In this document: in pieces, positions 23,119 to 36,726 of the stretch
Layout: every line of letters begins with the position of its first letter
Position numbering within the stretch: the stretch's first letter is position 1
Assembly: GCA_022885665.1 (NCBI GenBank)
Contig: JAGQDJ010000035.1
Location: forward strand, 91,488 to 155,487
Direction: 5' to 3'
Source: Triops longicaudatus
Lineage: Eukaryota > Arthropoda > Branchiopoda > Notostraca > Triopsidae
Length of the DNA stretch: 64,000 nucleotides
Made by a program: the position numbers and the translations under genes
Notes under the pieces: model-generated
Database searches by the model: none
What the model was told of the DNA's origin: nothing
Seen by the model: the letters and a program-made list of their open reading frames with translations, nothing else

Positions 23119-25935
23119 ATTACAAGAAAATGTCCACGCAATGTCCAAGCAAAAACTACGAATTCCTCAATTTCGAAGAACTCCTTAACGTTTTCAAGTG
23201 AACCAGTGTTGTGCTCAACTAGAGATTTTTTTAATGAAATTATTTCTGGCGCAAATCATTTGACATACAAGACCGTTGTTTCAACACAGTAGCTGACATA
23301 ATCCCATGTTTTGCTAAGTGGGAGGTGTTACTGCTAAATATTTTCTGCGTTTCACAATGCAATAAACATATGCCAAAGTCTGCGTTAATCAATGGCGAGT
23401 TTTCTTATAGAGATTTTCTCATAACAATTACCATAAATGAACCAAATTAAAAAATTTCATTTGTATACTTTATTTTTGGTGTCAATTCCCTTGAACTACA
23501 GTTTCTTTAGCATCCGCAAAACTTGTCACATAGCCCGACAACAAATATACAGGAAAGTCTGTTTACACCTATATTATGGGTAGCAAAATAATTCATCCCT
23601 ATAATTAACAATAAATTGAATTCCCTCAAAATAATGCACTCAAATGAAATATAGTTACCTAAATAAAAAATGGAATATCAAGCAATTAAATTATTTTTAA
23701 CGAAACATAATGATGACGCAATTATTTCATTCGAACCGAGCATAAGCTAATTGCTTTTCAGTTGCTTAAATTACAAACAAATTATAGTTCTACACGGACA
23801 ATTTCACTAACAACAATCGAGGAACCCATCGTAATATTCTACTAATATTTCTCGATGGAAGGTCCATTTTCTTCATGCAAAATATATTATTTTTCTTCAA
23901 ATTGTACGCTAAAATTTCAATAAATTCTCTGAAAATTTCATTTTTTTTTCACATTTATATCCATGATATACTGGATATGACTGTTTGTTGCTTCCATTAC
24001 ACGCATTTCTTAGTCCAAAAATGCTTCCAGAGGCCTCCAAGTCGGCCAAGGATCTAATCAATGTATCGATTTTGTCGCCTTCTTGCTTTTCCACGTAGGC
24101 TTCAGTCCCTACACCAACAATGCGAGACCTCTACCCGACTTGGTGACAGTGCGTTGGCAATCTCACGTGTTTTCGTCTCGCCCTAAACTGACAGCTCCCA
24201 CCTTTTCGCGCTTTCATCAATGCCCATTACCAAAATTAACCCAACCTCATCAATACTTTATTATCCTACACCAGGTGAATTTAGCTGGCCTACTTTCCGA
24301 ATATTCCTGTACTCTTACCAGTACTAAACGCCAATTGGCACCAACTGTAGGCCTAAGTGCTGGTTTTCTCAACTTTCCTGTCCCAACTTTGTTCTCAGAC
24401 TGTATAACTACCCATTTGTTTCTATTTCCTAGACTTAGATCACATCAACTTCCCTTTTCTGAACGTACATTTTGCTAACAATGTATTTCCTACTGATAGC
24501 TAAGGGGACTTTATTCCTGAGCAGCTTGCACACGGCTTGAACCCAGGTAAAACGAATTTGACGTGGCAACTTGACACTCGTTGGCGAAGCTGACATCTAA
24601 TTAACTATATTTCGTTAATTGCTGGAGTATATATAGTACGAAAAGCTTTCAGAACATATAAAAGTGAACTGGTTTAGATTTCACAGAAATTAGAGAAATT
24701 AAAGGAACGGGAGGCAAAATGTCGGGAAGGGCATGAAAGTTAACCTGACTTAGGGACAATTTGCACGGCCAGTGTGGAGGGACGGGGTTTAGGCCTAAAG
24801 CCTTACCACTGTACCCTCAAAGCTTGGTGCATGGTAATTTGGGTCCAAACTTTATCTTAGGAAAAGGAATGCTCTCTGTTTAAGGAAATTCTGTCTGCTA
24901 GTCTGAACTTGTCAATGGGCACGATTCTTATTTAGATCCGAAGACACGAAAACGCTTTCAAGCAAGCCGTCAGGGTGGCTAAATGCAGGCCTAGCCGACT
25001 GACCTTTGCTGTGGCTTGTTGTCAGACGTAAGTCCCTTATTTATCAATAGGCACACAAAGCTCATTATTCACGAATTTCAAAGCCGTAATTGCTAAAAAT
25101 GCTAGCCATTAACACTTGTTCCTGCACGATTATATTTAGACGATTGTTCACTCCAAAAAAATTTCTTAAGGCCTGTTTACACCGTGAAAACCTGGGACTA
25201 GAAGTTTTGTAAGCTTGTGTTGACTATATATTGTTACCTGGAATTTTGTTTGTTTTTATTCCGGCACCGGTGTTGTATTCAGAATGTAGGGACGCAAAGT
25301 TTAATTCAGTAACCAATTAAAAGAGTTAGTCCTCCGCACTTGCAGCATGCTCACTTTATGCTGACCATAAGGCTAACGAACCTATGGCTGCGGAATTTTG
25401 CCCCCTTTGACAAGCTTCGCTTGGGTGGGCTAGCTTGGCACGGGCCCAGACCCGTTGGGAGCTGGCTTACAGCTGGGCTAGTTGAAGGCCCAGGCCAAGC
25501 TCGGTTAGCGAAAATACGCAACGTGTGGCTAGGGGCTGGCTTCGTCCCTCCCCTGGAGGTGGAGTTTTCAGCTTACAACGTTTTGCTAGGTAGTAAAGTG
25601 GACATTGACATTGCACGCCTTGGTGTATTGCACATTCCTCACCCACGTTATCCGCCGTGTTACCCAACAACAAACTCGAAGTACACGTCACGAGCATGCC
25701 ATGCGAGAAATGCTGTCAGCCCTTGACTTACTTTCTGTTTGACCACAAAGTTATGTTTTTTTAAACTAAATCAAATCGGTTTTCAGAGACTTTAGTTCCT
25801 GAAAGTATGAGTGTACTTATTTATAAGAAAGTTCCCTTTAAAAAAAAGTTCATTTTGAAAAAGTTTTTTTTTAGAAAAAAACTCATTTTTATACGAAAAA
25901 AAAAAGATTAGACTGTATTGATTCCAAAAACTTAC

Positions 25936-26113
25936 CGTTGAGTTTTTCAATGGCTTGGTCAATAATACTTTGTTCCGGACAGTCAATAAATGCGTAACCA
26001 CCTCGTTTAATGAGTACAGAATTAACCACCAAATTGTGATCTTGCAATAACTGCCTTAACGAGGCCTCGTTCACCTCCGCGGGCAAATTCCCGATATAAA
26101 GCTTGCTGCTCAT
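25936..26113 (-). CDS. Imp: Imp / IGF2BP, coding exon 1 (N-terminal half of RRM1)
   Basis: This is the first coding exon of an insulin-like growth factor 2 mRNA-binding protein. The family binds mRNAs through two RRM and four KH domains and controls their transport, stability and translation in the cytoplasm. The exon encodes 59 residues plus one base. RNP2 (LYIGNL, residues 5-10) and RNP1 (RGGYAFID, residues 37-44) are intact, and MSSKLYIGNL resembles the start of vertebrate IGF2BP1 (MNKLYIGNL). The start at 26113 puts RNP2 at the family's usual distance from the N-terminus. An in-frame ATG seven codons upstream (MKKFLNK) is possible but lies in A/T-rich leader. The exon ends at a good donor, AACG|GTAAGT, in phase 1. 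The promoter and any 5' UTR intron are not resolved. Confidence 0.92.
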
Positions 26114-26459
26114 TTTATTTAAAAATTTTTTCACAAATTCCAGGAGGAAAATAAACTTTTGGCGAGGTATAGTAGGCTTTAGCCCGTGTCGGCACCTCAG
26201 GCTAAACTACCCACGCTTGCACTAGCACAGAAGAGTAGGCGCGAATTTTCAGTAGGCTGGGGCAATTTAGCCTCCACGAATCTGATACCACTCTTTTAAT
26301 AGGGTTTTAAATAATAACTACGGCATTGGCAGCCCTAAGAAAGCCGAGGTATTCCACTGGATAGGCTTTTATACGAGACTGTTCAGGTGTTTCGGTGTAA
26401 ATCCCGCGCTCGGCAATTGGCAAATGGTTTGGAATCGCGTAAGTCGAAGCAGACCGATC

Positions 26460-26960
26460 GCATCGTTTCGCAAGTCAGCAGTAAGCAGAAGGGAGGAGGA
26501 AGTCCGCATGCCACCACTAGACCACCGCACCACCACCACTACCACGCAATCACTACAAGCTAGGACCTAAAGCAGCCCGTTCTCGGCCCAGGAGGAGAAG
26601 GGTTAAAAAAACTCGCGCGCGCGAAAGGGCGAATGCGAAGAAGCACACCACACGAACTCGTCGCAGCACTTTGGCTTGTGTAGTAGTAGTCAGTGTAGTA
26701 GTAGTGTGCTACTCGACTTCCGCTTCTGCGATGGACCAGGGCAACAGGAACGCAGGGGCGATGGTTGGGTAGGAGGAAGACGGAGAAAAAGAAAAAGACG
26801 AAGCCGGGGTGGGTTTTCTACCCCGGGTTCGGTCCCACGGCCATGCCGAAGATTAGGATTCCGGAAAGAACCCAAGAGAGAGAGAAAGAGGGTGGCTGGG
26901 GGAGAAGGGAGGGTCGAGATCACCACCCCTTCCTTGGGAAACTAGTACAAGCAGGGGGCT
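26460..26960 (-). promoter_or_regulatory. GC/CpG-rich block upstream of Imp, candidate promoter region
   Basis: It lies 350-850 bp upstream of the Imp start codon. It contains CCA-rich repeats (26508-26555), a CGCGCGCG run near 26615, GTA repeats (26680-26710) and a GAGA tract (26874-26893). GC content contrasts with the flanks. Open frames here on both strands are composition artefacts. No TATA box or splice donor on the minus strand was identified, so use as the Imp promoter is inference from position and composition. Confidence 0.35.
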
Positions 26961-29900
26961 CATCCCCACAGGGCCCCGGTTACCGCCTTGCCCAGGCGGT
27001 TCAAATGCCCACCTCAGCGCTCGTTGGTCTCCACCGCGGCCACGTGACTGGTGACGCTTTCCCGCCTTCCGCGTCCATTGGCCAGGTTTCTTACGCTAGG
27101 CGGGGTTGTCCCAGCTCAAGAAGAATATGGATCAGTTTTCACGATCACGGTGGATTGCTATAATGACGGAAATGCGTGAATTCGGCAATAACTTTTCTTT
27201 CAAGGAGCAACAAAATTGCAGCGAATTAGCAAAGTTTGGCAAACTCATTGTTGCTTGGCCTTACGCAAGGCCGGAAACGGCAACCCTAGGTTGAAAAAAC
27301 AAACAGGGATGCCGCTGTATTTTTGAGATTATTAAATGTCATAAGGGAAGGGGGTAGTTCTTTTAGAAGAAGTTGAAGAAATAATGGCTCTCGAAATAAA
27401 CGGAACTAGATGAATTTGACGAATTTCCGTTTGATAAAAAGCCCAAGCTGTCGTGGAGGTTAACATCTGTCTTTTGGCGGGATTTGCCCACGGAAGTGCC
27501 ATTAGTAATAACAACGTGCAGTGCACATTAGATTCGACTCAAACTGTCTCAACTGGATTCATTGTTGCTTACCGCAGCAACTTGGCTGGAGCAAGTTGAA
27601 ATTGGAAATGGAGGCAAGCCACCAGCGAAGCTGTAATTTTTGTAATTTATTGGGAATTACGAGAATTAATTATTGGTTGAAAGACGCATATAACCAAATG
27701 ATACTTTTGATAGCACGATTATAATTTACAGTAATACCTAACTATGTTGCACATGTTTTTTAAGGAAAGCGTAGTTTCCAGTGTTCATTTCGGTGTTACA
27801 ACAAGCCAAGTTGCTTAAGGATTTATTTTTCCCAAACCACTGAACAAAATAAGACATTTTAATTAAATGTTACGGTGCGTATATTCAGTTGACTGACAAC
27901 TTCTCAAGAAGTTCAAAGGTAAAATGCTTTTTAATTGTCAACATGTATATCGAAGCGACCAGCAACGCGTTTCCAATAACTAGTTGATAATAATGGAAAA
28001 AATCCCGAGTGGGACCGTTGGCACTGGGTGGTGTACGATAATTTATGTAAAACAATTTATTCTATTTATAGCACGCATAGTAGAAGACAGAATGTTTGTC
28101 CGGAGAAGCAATGTCCGTTAGAAATAAAAAAAAAATAATTGGGATGCTGGGAATTTTACATCTTGGAGAGCGTGTATTTTTCAGCTCTAGTGCATATTTT
28201 CATTTGACATGGGCGAAAGAAAGCTTCAAAAGCTCAAGCCCCTCAATCTATAAGGTTAAGGGAAAAGGGTCTTTTAGAAGAATGTCCACCCGTCCAGTTT
28301 GCTGCCCCGAGGCTTGGCCAACGAACATCCGAGGCCTTGGCACCACACCACACGGCCTCTAGGCCTAGCAACGTTATTTTCTCTCCTTCTGTCCTTCCCA
28401 AGAATGGTTGGAGAGAGTTTCTACCCGTTCGCTCCCATTCCCTTCGTACTATTGACTAAGCTTGGTTCTTGGACACTTCTAAGCATTGCCTAAAAATAAG
28501 AACTGATTTTTGAAACAAATAATTTCAATGATATAGAGAAATGCGTAGAATCGAATTGGAAAATACCTGAATGTTACGAAAAATCGTAGGCGTTGGATGC
28601 GTTCTCAGAGAGAATGTCGGATCTGCTAAATATGTGGAGCACTTCCGGTCACTTGCAGAATTGATTGCCATGTTTATTTTTAGCTTATCTGTGCTTGACC
28701 CATGTTAGAAAAGTAAACATACGCGACTTCAAACTTTTTTATAGTGCCATTCGTTATATTTCACGTTTCAACAAAAAAACCTACATGGTACGGAAAAGCT
28801 CAATACAACATCCAGAAAGAAATACATGCATTTATGTCTGGTATCTCAAAAACGAAAAATATGGCTGAATTGTGAGCGCACAGTTTGTCATTAAGACGAA
28901 ATTCAGGTGACTTAAGAACGTGCATAATCAGCGACGTTGTTAAGCCACACAGTAGACATTTTGTCGTAGGCCGAAAAAGCCTGGCCGCCATCAATCGATA
29001 GTGTGTTGAGTAATATATACGTGTGCAGCAGGCTAGACAAGCGCAGGAAATTTTCACAGGGGAAAATAAGGCAAAGTTTTCCATTAATTCCAGTCTACGC
29101 ACCCCGAAGATTCTGCACCGCAATTCAGACTGCAATTCAAAATCTTATTTTCCGACATGACAGGGAACAAATGATACGTTCGATTACTGTATACAATTCA
29201 TTCTCCTTGACGAAAGTTCTCATTGTTTAATTTTAAGCTTACGCTACGTTATTTCCTAGGTTCAAAAGCTTTCTGCGATCAAAGTATTTAAGGTTATTCA
29301 GAACTTTACATTGTTAAAACGGGCAACTTCGCACTAATATGGATCTTTCAGTATAGTCTATTCTCTACTGTATTTAGATATCACTGAACGGTCCTTGTCT
29401 GTTACATGACACGAGATCCGGTTACGAAAATTGAATCAAGACTGTACTGTACGTCGCATCTACGAGTGCGAAAAATGGCGTCCTCCATCCTTCGCGCGTG
29501 GCAGCCCTCTAAGTACTTCAATTTATGAACAAACGGAACCTAACTTAGATCGTCTAACAATCTCATAACCAACTCATACAATCTGAACACAATATCCCAA
29601 TATTTAAAGCAATCCCAAGCCTTGTACGCGACCTTAAAGTATCATTCACTTTACATTAATCTATGAGTATAAATAAGGTACTTCATTCGTCAAACCTATC
29701 ACACTGAGCAGCTCCAACTTAAAATAACATTATAAAAATTACAGATATTAAAAGAAAACGAGTTGTAACAATTCTGGTAGTTTGCGCAACAATTCCTGTC
29801 ATTTGGAGTCCCGCGGGGAAAAAAGTCAATATTGAAATACGAATGTCGAAACAATCCAAGTGTTCTGTGACCAGAAATGTCGGATAAGACTGCCTGAGCA

Positions 29901-31379
29901 AGTTCTACATCTTTTACTAAAGTCGATGCGACTTGCTTTCTCAAAACTGGAGTTTCCCCTGAAAGTTGAGCAAACTAAGAGCAATCACATGGCTTATCGG
30001 AGACCAAACACGACCGCTGACTTAAGTACTGGTCAAGATAATGTCGGGAAAGTTCAAACGACATCTATCTATCTTAAGAAACCACTGAATACTTCATTTC
30101 CTTTTTAGCCCATGGATCCAAATTGGGTTTTCGTCCAAGTTGGAACAAAAGGCCGAATAGTCAATATGGAGAGTATTACGGAAGAGCAATGTAGGACGTT
30201 TCTTTAGCCCATAACCCACAATAGTTCGATAAAAAGCGGCAGACGTCGAATTCCACGACCATCAATTCCTATTGGCTGACTGCCGCTATCAACCGGAAAT
30301 GCTTGCGCGAGTTCGGGTGCTCCTACGTGTAACTCGCACGCCACGAAAACCAAGTAACGAGCAGCATTGGAGACGAGTATGCGAAAAGCTGCCAAAATGG
30401 CGACCGTTATCTTCTTTATCACGGAATAGTTAAATTGAACCCTTAAAACAAAGGCGATTCTGCAGGCTTTTGCTTCTCACAAAAAGCGAATAACCAACAA
30501 TGATTCTGTAAAGAAAACGTCAAGCGAACACGCTTAATTCATCTTTAGTTACGAGTTAAGATGGTAGAAATTCCAGAGTAGCGAAGGTTATGAATGAAAT
30601 GGTACGGTCAAGAAAAAAAAAAACGAAAGCTATTTGCAACAAATAAAAAAATCAAAGATGTCTGATTATTACTGTGCACTTGTTCCTGGTACTTTTTGTG
30701 CTAATACTCCTTACGTCAAAAATCTCTTTCGTACAACGTAATTGAGTCCCGCATTACTTTAAGTTACCGACAAAGTAGAAAAGTATGTAAAGTGCTAAAC
30801 AGAGTCACACATTCTCAACAGAGTAGGTTGATAAATACTCTATGGAAACTTCAGAATAAGTTTTCAGGTTTTGTTTTTAGGAAAAAAATCCTGGTTTCTA
30901 GATTTCTGGAACGCCAAATTGTCCAAATTTGCCTCGCTCAATTCAAAATTTGAATTCACTGTGTAATTACTCAAAAGCGAGTCATATTAATACTTGAAAC
31001 TATTCGGAAGTACTAAAATACTCGATACTACCAATTCACAAGTGGTTCATGTATTGGCTGAAAACCTCGGTGAACCGTGCTACGAAAGCTCACTATTACT
31101 GTTCTTGATGTAATCTCTTACTTGCTATACAATAGACATATCAAATTCCACAGAATACGTCGACTTAACACAAACATGCTATTTTAATACTCCTCTGAAA
31201 ATATTCCACAAGACCATTCTAACAACTCAGGGCGCCATTTGCGAACTACCCAACAATTAATAGACTACGGTGCTCACTACCAGATTAACTATGAAAATCT
31301 TTTACTATCTAGCTATCAACTAAAGTAGTGTGCAAATTCTCCGTAATTTATACGACTTATGAATGAAAACCTTCTACAG

Positions 31380-31588
31380 CAGTGGTGCCCAACCTTTTTT
31401 CACCCGAGGGCCGCGCGCGACATGATATAAAATCTCGCGGGCCTGAATGTTATCGGCTTCGCCAGAATCATGCCGACGTTAAAAATGAAATTATGCAGTG
31501 ATATACACGAGTGGTATAAATGAGCGGGCCACACGAGGCACCTTCGCGGGCCGGATATGGCCCGCGGGCCCTAGGTTGGTCACCACTG
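31380..31588. mobile_element. Non-autonomous hAT-type MITE, 209 bp
   Basis: The left end CAGTGGTGCCCAACCT and the right end (inverted) CAGTGGTGACCAACCT match at 15 of 16 positions. Flanking octamers TTCTACAG (31372-31379) and TTCTACAA (31589-31596) agree at 7 of 8, giving an 8-bp target-site duplication of the hAT form nTnnnnAn. The inside is rich in GGGCC/GCGGGCC words, as in subterminal transposase sites of hAT elements. No transposase is encoded, so it would have depended on an autonomous relative. Confidence 0.88.
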
Positions 31589-34500
31589 TTCTACAACCTT
31601 GCTGATGGAAATAACATCTGAAAACTCGTCTTGCTACTGCACGTTTCGCCATAAAATCGTCCGTGGGCTGCAAACGGTTTGCACGGAAAATTGATTGATA
31701 CTTGCCAGCATAAGAAATACGAATTGTTCACTGTCTTCTTATTTTTGCCCTTGTCATTTAAACAGCAAACTTCACGCAATGGGTTCTATTACCTTAATAG
31801 CGAAAGCGTCCGGCACTGCTAATAGTCCAACAGAAAAAGCTCTCCTCGATTGACGGCAATTGTTTGTTTGTTCTTCTTAAGACGAATCACGTCGAAACTT
31901 GACAGCAATTCAACCCACTCTAAGCTTTTCATTTATTAAAATACTAGTTTTAACGGTTCAACAATGAAGGTTTTCTGCTATATGCACTTGCCTTCCTTTT
32001 GGAAAGCTTTGATTGTCTAGCTAACAAAGCAACATCAGAAATCTCGCTATGTTCTTAAGATTCAGCCAACGTTATCTGCCAAAAGATAGAAATTAAAATC
32101 TGGCGTTGCTTGTTCGTACACTAATTGATGGATTTCATTCTACTAACAATGAAGATCTTCCGGTACGCTTACAACGGTTCCATTTACTTTATTTGTGTCT
32201 ACAACCAGTGTGAGCATTTGCTCTTTACTGCACTGAATTTCAATTTCATACATATTTTGGTAAGTGATATGTTGAAACTATTCACGTTGAAGCCGATTAC
32301 TCGATTCTATGATGGCCGCTACTACCTTATCAACGAAAGCTGCAAGCCAGTAGCCTACAATGAAAATTCGTGCTTCTACTCCAGTTTTACACAAACATGC
32401 TAGTAACTAAAAAGAGAATCTGTCACTTTGTCTTAATCATTAATATCTTTCAATTGCTTGCCAAAACTAACCTTGCCTGGTTTTCTATTTGCTTCACAAC
32501 TGAAAATTTGCATTTGCTTCTCAAACAGCTTCGCATTTAACCCTTAATAAAGACACGATTATACACATTTCGCAATAAATTGTAGTCGGAAAATCCGCTC
32601 GCAGCGTTGTGCGCATGTTTTCTAATCTTTTACGATTGCATACGTAAAAGTGAAAATTGACCCGCACGAAGTATTTGAGCGGAAACTCGTAATTCCCCCG
32701 TGTAATATAGATTTCGTGATTTAAAATATACCTTAGCCTTTCATGGTTGGAAGCCTCAAAACCTTGAACGTCTAAATAATGTAAACTTTTAACGATTTGA
32801 ATCGAAATATTCTAGTTGAGTCACCTTTACCCCGAAACGCTCAATATACTTGGTCATATCATAATAATTACTAAATGTGCCTGGCTTAAATGCTTCAGCA
32901 TACATTCCTATTAAAAATTGTTTCTGTCCAATTCGCGAAAAACCCCGCCACTCTTTTTACTTATTCGTGAAAACATGACCCGAAACTAGCTCAACCGATT
33001 GCATTCATGGATTAACATCTCAAAGTTCGCTAGAATGTGGCTTATTGCAATGTCTTCGTCTTAAGTTTATAAACATAACGCGTAAGAGATTCCAAATTTG
33101 CCACTTCAGAATAGTACCATCAATCCAAATATATCAGACAACAGTGCCACACAAAATAAATAAAAAATACATTGGATGTAAAGGTACAACCAAAAAGGCG
33201 GTTAATATAAGACCACTACTATATTTAATATCTCCAGTGATATTCGTAACCTAACATGAAAAGGTACGGAAGTAATGGTATTCAAAATAAGAACTTCCGA
33301 TATGCAACTACGTAACACCTCTTCATGATAAAATATCCTTATCAGAAAAAGATAACGGAACTAAGCGCTGCTGAATAGTGCACGAGCTCGATCACAAAAA
33401 AGTTCAAGTGCGACAATGTGAAGTGTGTTAGCTTTTTATCCCTTTCGAACCAGTAAAAATAATGAAAGAAGGGAATCTCATTTATAACGTAACACTGACA
33501 AAAACGCTACGTTTTGAAACGCGGGTATCAGTAACACAAATGCCGGACGGAGCAAAAAAAAATCAACAAGAGTTAAAAGGACTTGAAAAGAACAAAAAAG
33601 TCAGCAAAAGACTGGTTTGGGACAATTCTCCACGTGCCCCCCGTTTTTTTATGCCATTGAACAACCAGCTTAAGCCGTACATGTTGGAAGCAGTACAACT
33701 CCATTTGAATATGAATGACAGTGGGTAATGTGGCGACTTGCGTTCCAATTTCTGCACACATCTTTCTCACCACTCCCGCTCCCGGAACGTTTTACCTTTC
33801 CGACACGAGATTTGGACATCTTCTGCACTCACCTACCCCACAAGAAACGCGAAACAACAAAAAAACACTGCACTATCTTCTTCTTCTCTATAACTCGTAT
33901 ACGAATGACACCCTCCAAAATGGCCACAAAAACGACGACCGCTTCTCGTTACACACCATAATATCAGGAAAAGGGGTTTCTCAACACACACGAAAAAAGG
34001 CTCCCAGGTAGCATTTTACAACTTTTGTGGCCTTCAATAACTCATCAGATTATGCACCGCCAAACTATCAACCATCAAACCGCCCTAACCATCAACTTTT
34101 TCCTCCGGAGTTTAAACTTGGAGCCAATTTCAAACGTCTCCTTACCCGACACGCCACACCAAAAAACAAAACGTCACCGTGATTACTGCCTGAACGCAAA
34201 TGGCGCAATTGGTTCGCGGGATTTGACCAAAAACATTTTCTGGAGGCGCTTTTCACCTTTTTAACACTATTTACACCAAGGAATGCGGAATAAATTTGTA
34301 ATGAATGACGACGAAACAACACGAGATGCTAGGAATGATCGAAAAACACACTAGTCACCAGCTGCCGTGGCCATATATTCCAGTCGGAAAGCTTTTTTAC
34401 AGTGAAGGAAAGTGTTTAAATCCTTGAACCGGGCCTTCGGTGCTCGAATCCATACAAAAGACAAAAACCCATAGGCCTAGTGCGTATGGAGGTGGAGGAA

Positions 34501-35034
34501 ATAAGGGAAAAACGGAAAAGTACCAAATAAAAGTTGAAGAAGAAGGCCTACGGTCCCTCATTCTTCACCCCCCTTTTCTCCCTGTTCTAGCCTTCTTATC
34601 TTTCCTATTCCCCCCGGCTGTAGTAGGCTAGGAGAAAAACGGTTTTTCTAGGCTTCACAATGCGTAGAAGGGAGCCTCTCTATTAGCATTACCCCCATTC
34701 TTGGGCATGGAAATCGTTTTTAGTAACGGACGTAGGCCTAAACGTTGCAAGCAAAATGGCCGCCATTCAACATTTATGCCACCCTTTTTCACTCGGTTTG
34801 CCAGGCATTTGATACCCGAGAGTTTTGACCCTGTGAAACATGAGGAAAACCAAGGAAAAAGTCCAAAGGAGTCAAATGGAAAACACAGGGTGAGCCTAAA
34901 GGCTCAAGTTTGGAATTCTTTCTAAATTTTAAATAGAACGTTTCCTACGGGTGAGACATTAGAGCATTCTAGAAGCAAATCCATTTTGGTAGCGATAAAA
35001 CAGTTGTTCTTCATCTAAGAGCATTTCATATTGG

Positions 35035-36726
35035 CACGGCCGAGTTTCCTCTCTTTCACGCCCTAGGTCAAAGCACAATTTTGCGCCCCCCGTCATTGCA
35101 AAAGTCGATTTAAAAGTTTTCCCAATTTAGATGTACGTTTGGTTTGGGAACATGGGTGTACTTCATACAATCGTCACGTTAGGGTGACCAAATTTCAATG
35201 AGCGGCGAAACGGGCCATTTTTTTACAAAAAAATATTTGTAACTTCTTTTCTTGTGAATTCTGTGGAACACGTTGGATAAATATGGAGGTAGATTATTTT
35301 ATTGCTATGACTAACAAAAACACATAATATAAAGACACATCACAAAAACACGTAAACACAAAACACATATATTCAAATATTTAAGGTCTTATTTAAAAGC
35401 TATTGAATGGTAGTTAAGGTCACATAATAGCATAGGAGGATGGAGAAAACGCAGATTGCTTATTTTGTGTATGATTTTGAAAAAGACAGCTGAATAGTTT
35501 AAAAACGTTTGCGACGATATAATACTAAATAAGCTTGTAAACTCGTTGAAGCTGAGTTTTTTTTTTCCCAAGACGTCTCCATAAATTTAGTAAGATGAGC
35601 CTGTAACTTCAGTACTTTTCGTGAATTAGCATTGGGAACTTTCGCTGCCACCAAACGGTGTTTCTTAGAATAATAATAAAAAAAAATTCTGAAAGTCTGA
35701 TCAATCTACTTTTTGCTGGGATTGTGCATAGAAAGACTTAGAAGACAACTAAATACGGCTCTTCTGTTCCGTAAGATTTTCACATTACAACTACCCTAAA
35801 CAAAAATTCTGAGTGAATGGCATTGAAAGATTTTCGAGCTTCGGAAACCAAAGTTTGCAAGAATTTTTAGCTCAGTTGTTAAAACTAACTTAGAATTTTT
35901 TGAAAAATTGATGTTATAGCAATTATACGTTTAAACAAAATTTTGTTGTCGCACAAGTCTTCTTTCAGATTCTGGAGTTTCATACGCTTAGGGGCCATTG
36001 GCAGCGCCTTATGAATCTTTAATTAAAATTTGAAGGAAATGTTGCAAATTGTGTGAAAACATTTTCTGGAAAAGTTTGTTTTGAATAATAATTCACTGCA
36101 AAAATCGGTGAGCTCTTAAAGAAACACTGAAGGACAAATTAAGAAAAGTACATCTGAAATAACTGAGTCCTAAAAATTTGGCAGTTCACATACACTTTTA
36201 TTTCCTTCGAAAACGGGTCAAATCTAACACTTTGGCTAAAAATAAAAGGGATACCCAAAAACGGCAAAAAATCTGGATTGTAACGTTCTAACCGGGACAT
36301 TTGGTCACCTCTTAGTAAACCTACTGGATTTTCTTTTTTTTGCGCCCTTTAGACAACGGCAATTTTTCAATTGCTTTGAGTTACGTGACTTTTCAGACGT
36401 ACAAATCGTCACATAGCGCAGGTTTCAAATCTTTGCGGAAGTACTATACAATATATTCAAAGAATTTCTGGGTTTGGTACAATTTTGGCTGATCACATCA
36501 GGAGATTTGGAAAATCAGGTAATAGGACAACGTGAATGTACCGCTCAACTTGTTTAATGTATTTCGATGTAGTTTTTTTTAAAAAAAAAAGAAATTATAG
36601 AAACTTTTCAAGGTAATACTGAACAATTTTTTAAAATGTTAGTTGTCGCGTCTTTTCTTTTGCGCCCCCCTTACTGCTGTGCCCTAGACCAATGCCTAGG
36701 ATGTCCTTATGGGACATCCGGCCCCG
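35035..36726. mobile_element. hAT-like DNA element, 1.7 kb including a nested insertion
   Basis: A perfect 8-bp duplication CATATTGG flanks it at 35027-35034 and 36727-36734. The ends are inverted and diverged: left CACGGCCGAGTTTCC, right (inverted) CGGGGCCGGATGTCC, matching at 10 of 15. CCCTAG and TTGCGCCCCCC words appear near both ends (35061-35091 and 36659-36687), as in known CAGGGCCGG-type elements. The 8-bp duplication points to the hAT superfamily. No transposase frame remains. Removing the nested element leaves about 560 bp. Confidence 0.7.
35182..36311. mobile_element. Nested DNA element with GGTGACCAAAT inverted ends, 1.13 kb
   Basis: It starts GGGTGACCAAAT and ends with the inverted form GAGGTGACCAAAT. 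TTA sits on both sides (35179-35181 and 36312-36314) and could be a 3-bp target duplication, as in PIF/Harbinger. The GGTGACCA...CCGGGACA end (36285-36309) also recalls certain hAT-type families, so the superfamily is open. The inside is AT-rich with no transposase. It lies within the hAT-like element at 35035-36726 and is therefore the younger insertion. Confidence 0.6.

Larger units (their letters stand above)
17151..25935 (-). other. Imp intron 1 (8.8 kb)
   Basis: Non-coding between the two Imp exons, with matching phase-1 GT and AG ends. From right to left it holds: a GC-rich island (25380-25570); a stretch with several TAGGCCTA palindromes (24.3-24.8 kb); a cluster of repeated ACCCGGATGTA-type motifs (22.0-23.1 kb); an AT-rich, vaguely repetitive tract (20.1-21.2 kb); a GA-rich block (19.56-19.63 kb); and short degenerate TTAGG-like runs (18.4-19.1 kb). 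Open reading frames up to 140 codons (for example 21340-21762) resemble nothing known to me and look like chance. Confidence 0.8.

Noticed and set aside
25166..25182. GGCCTGTTTACACCGTG resembling a MITE end
   Set aside because: No inverted partner was found within the neighbouring kilobases.
26345..26416. tRNA-like stretch: GCCGAG...CTCGGC ends and GTGTAAATCCC near the T-arm position
   Set aside because: The D-arm and anticodon stem do not pair, and the B-box matches at only 8 of 11. Probably chance or a very old tRNA relic.
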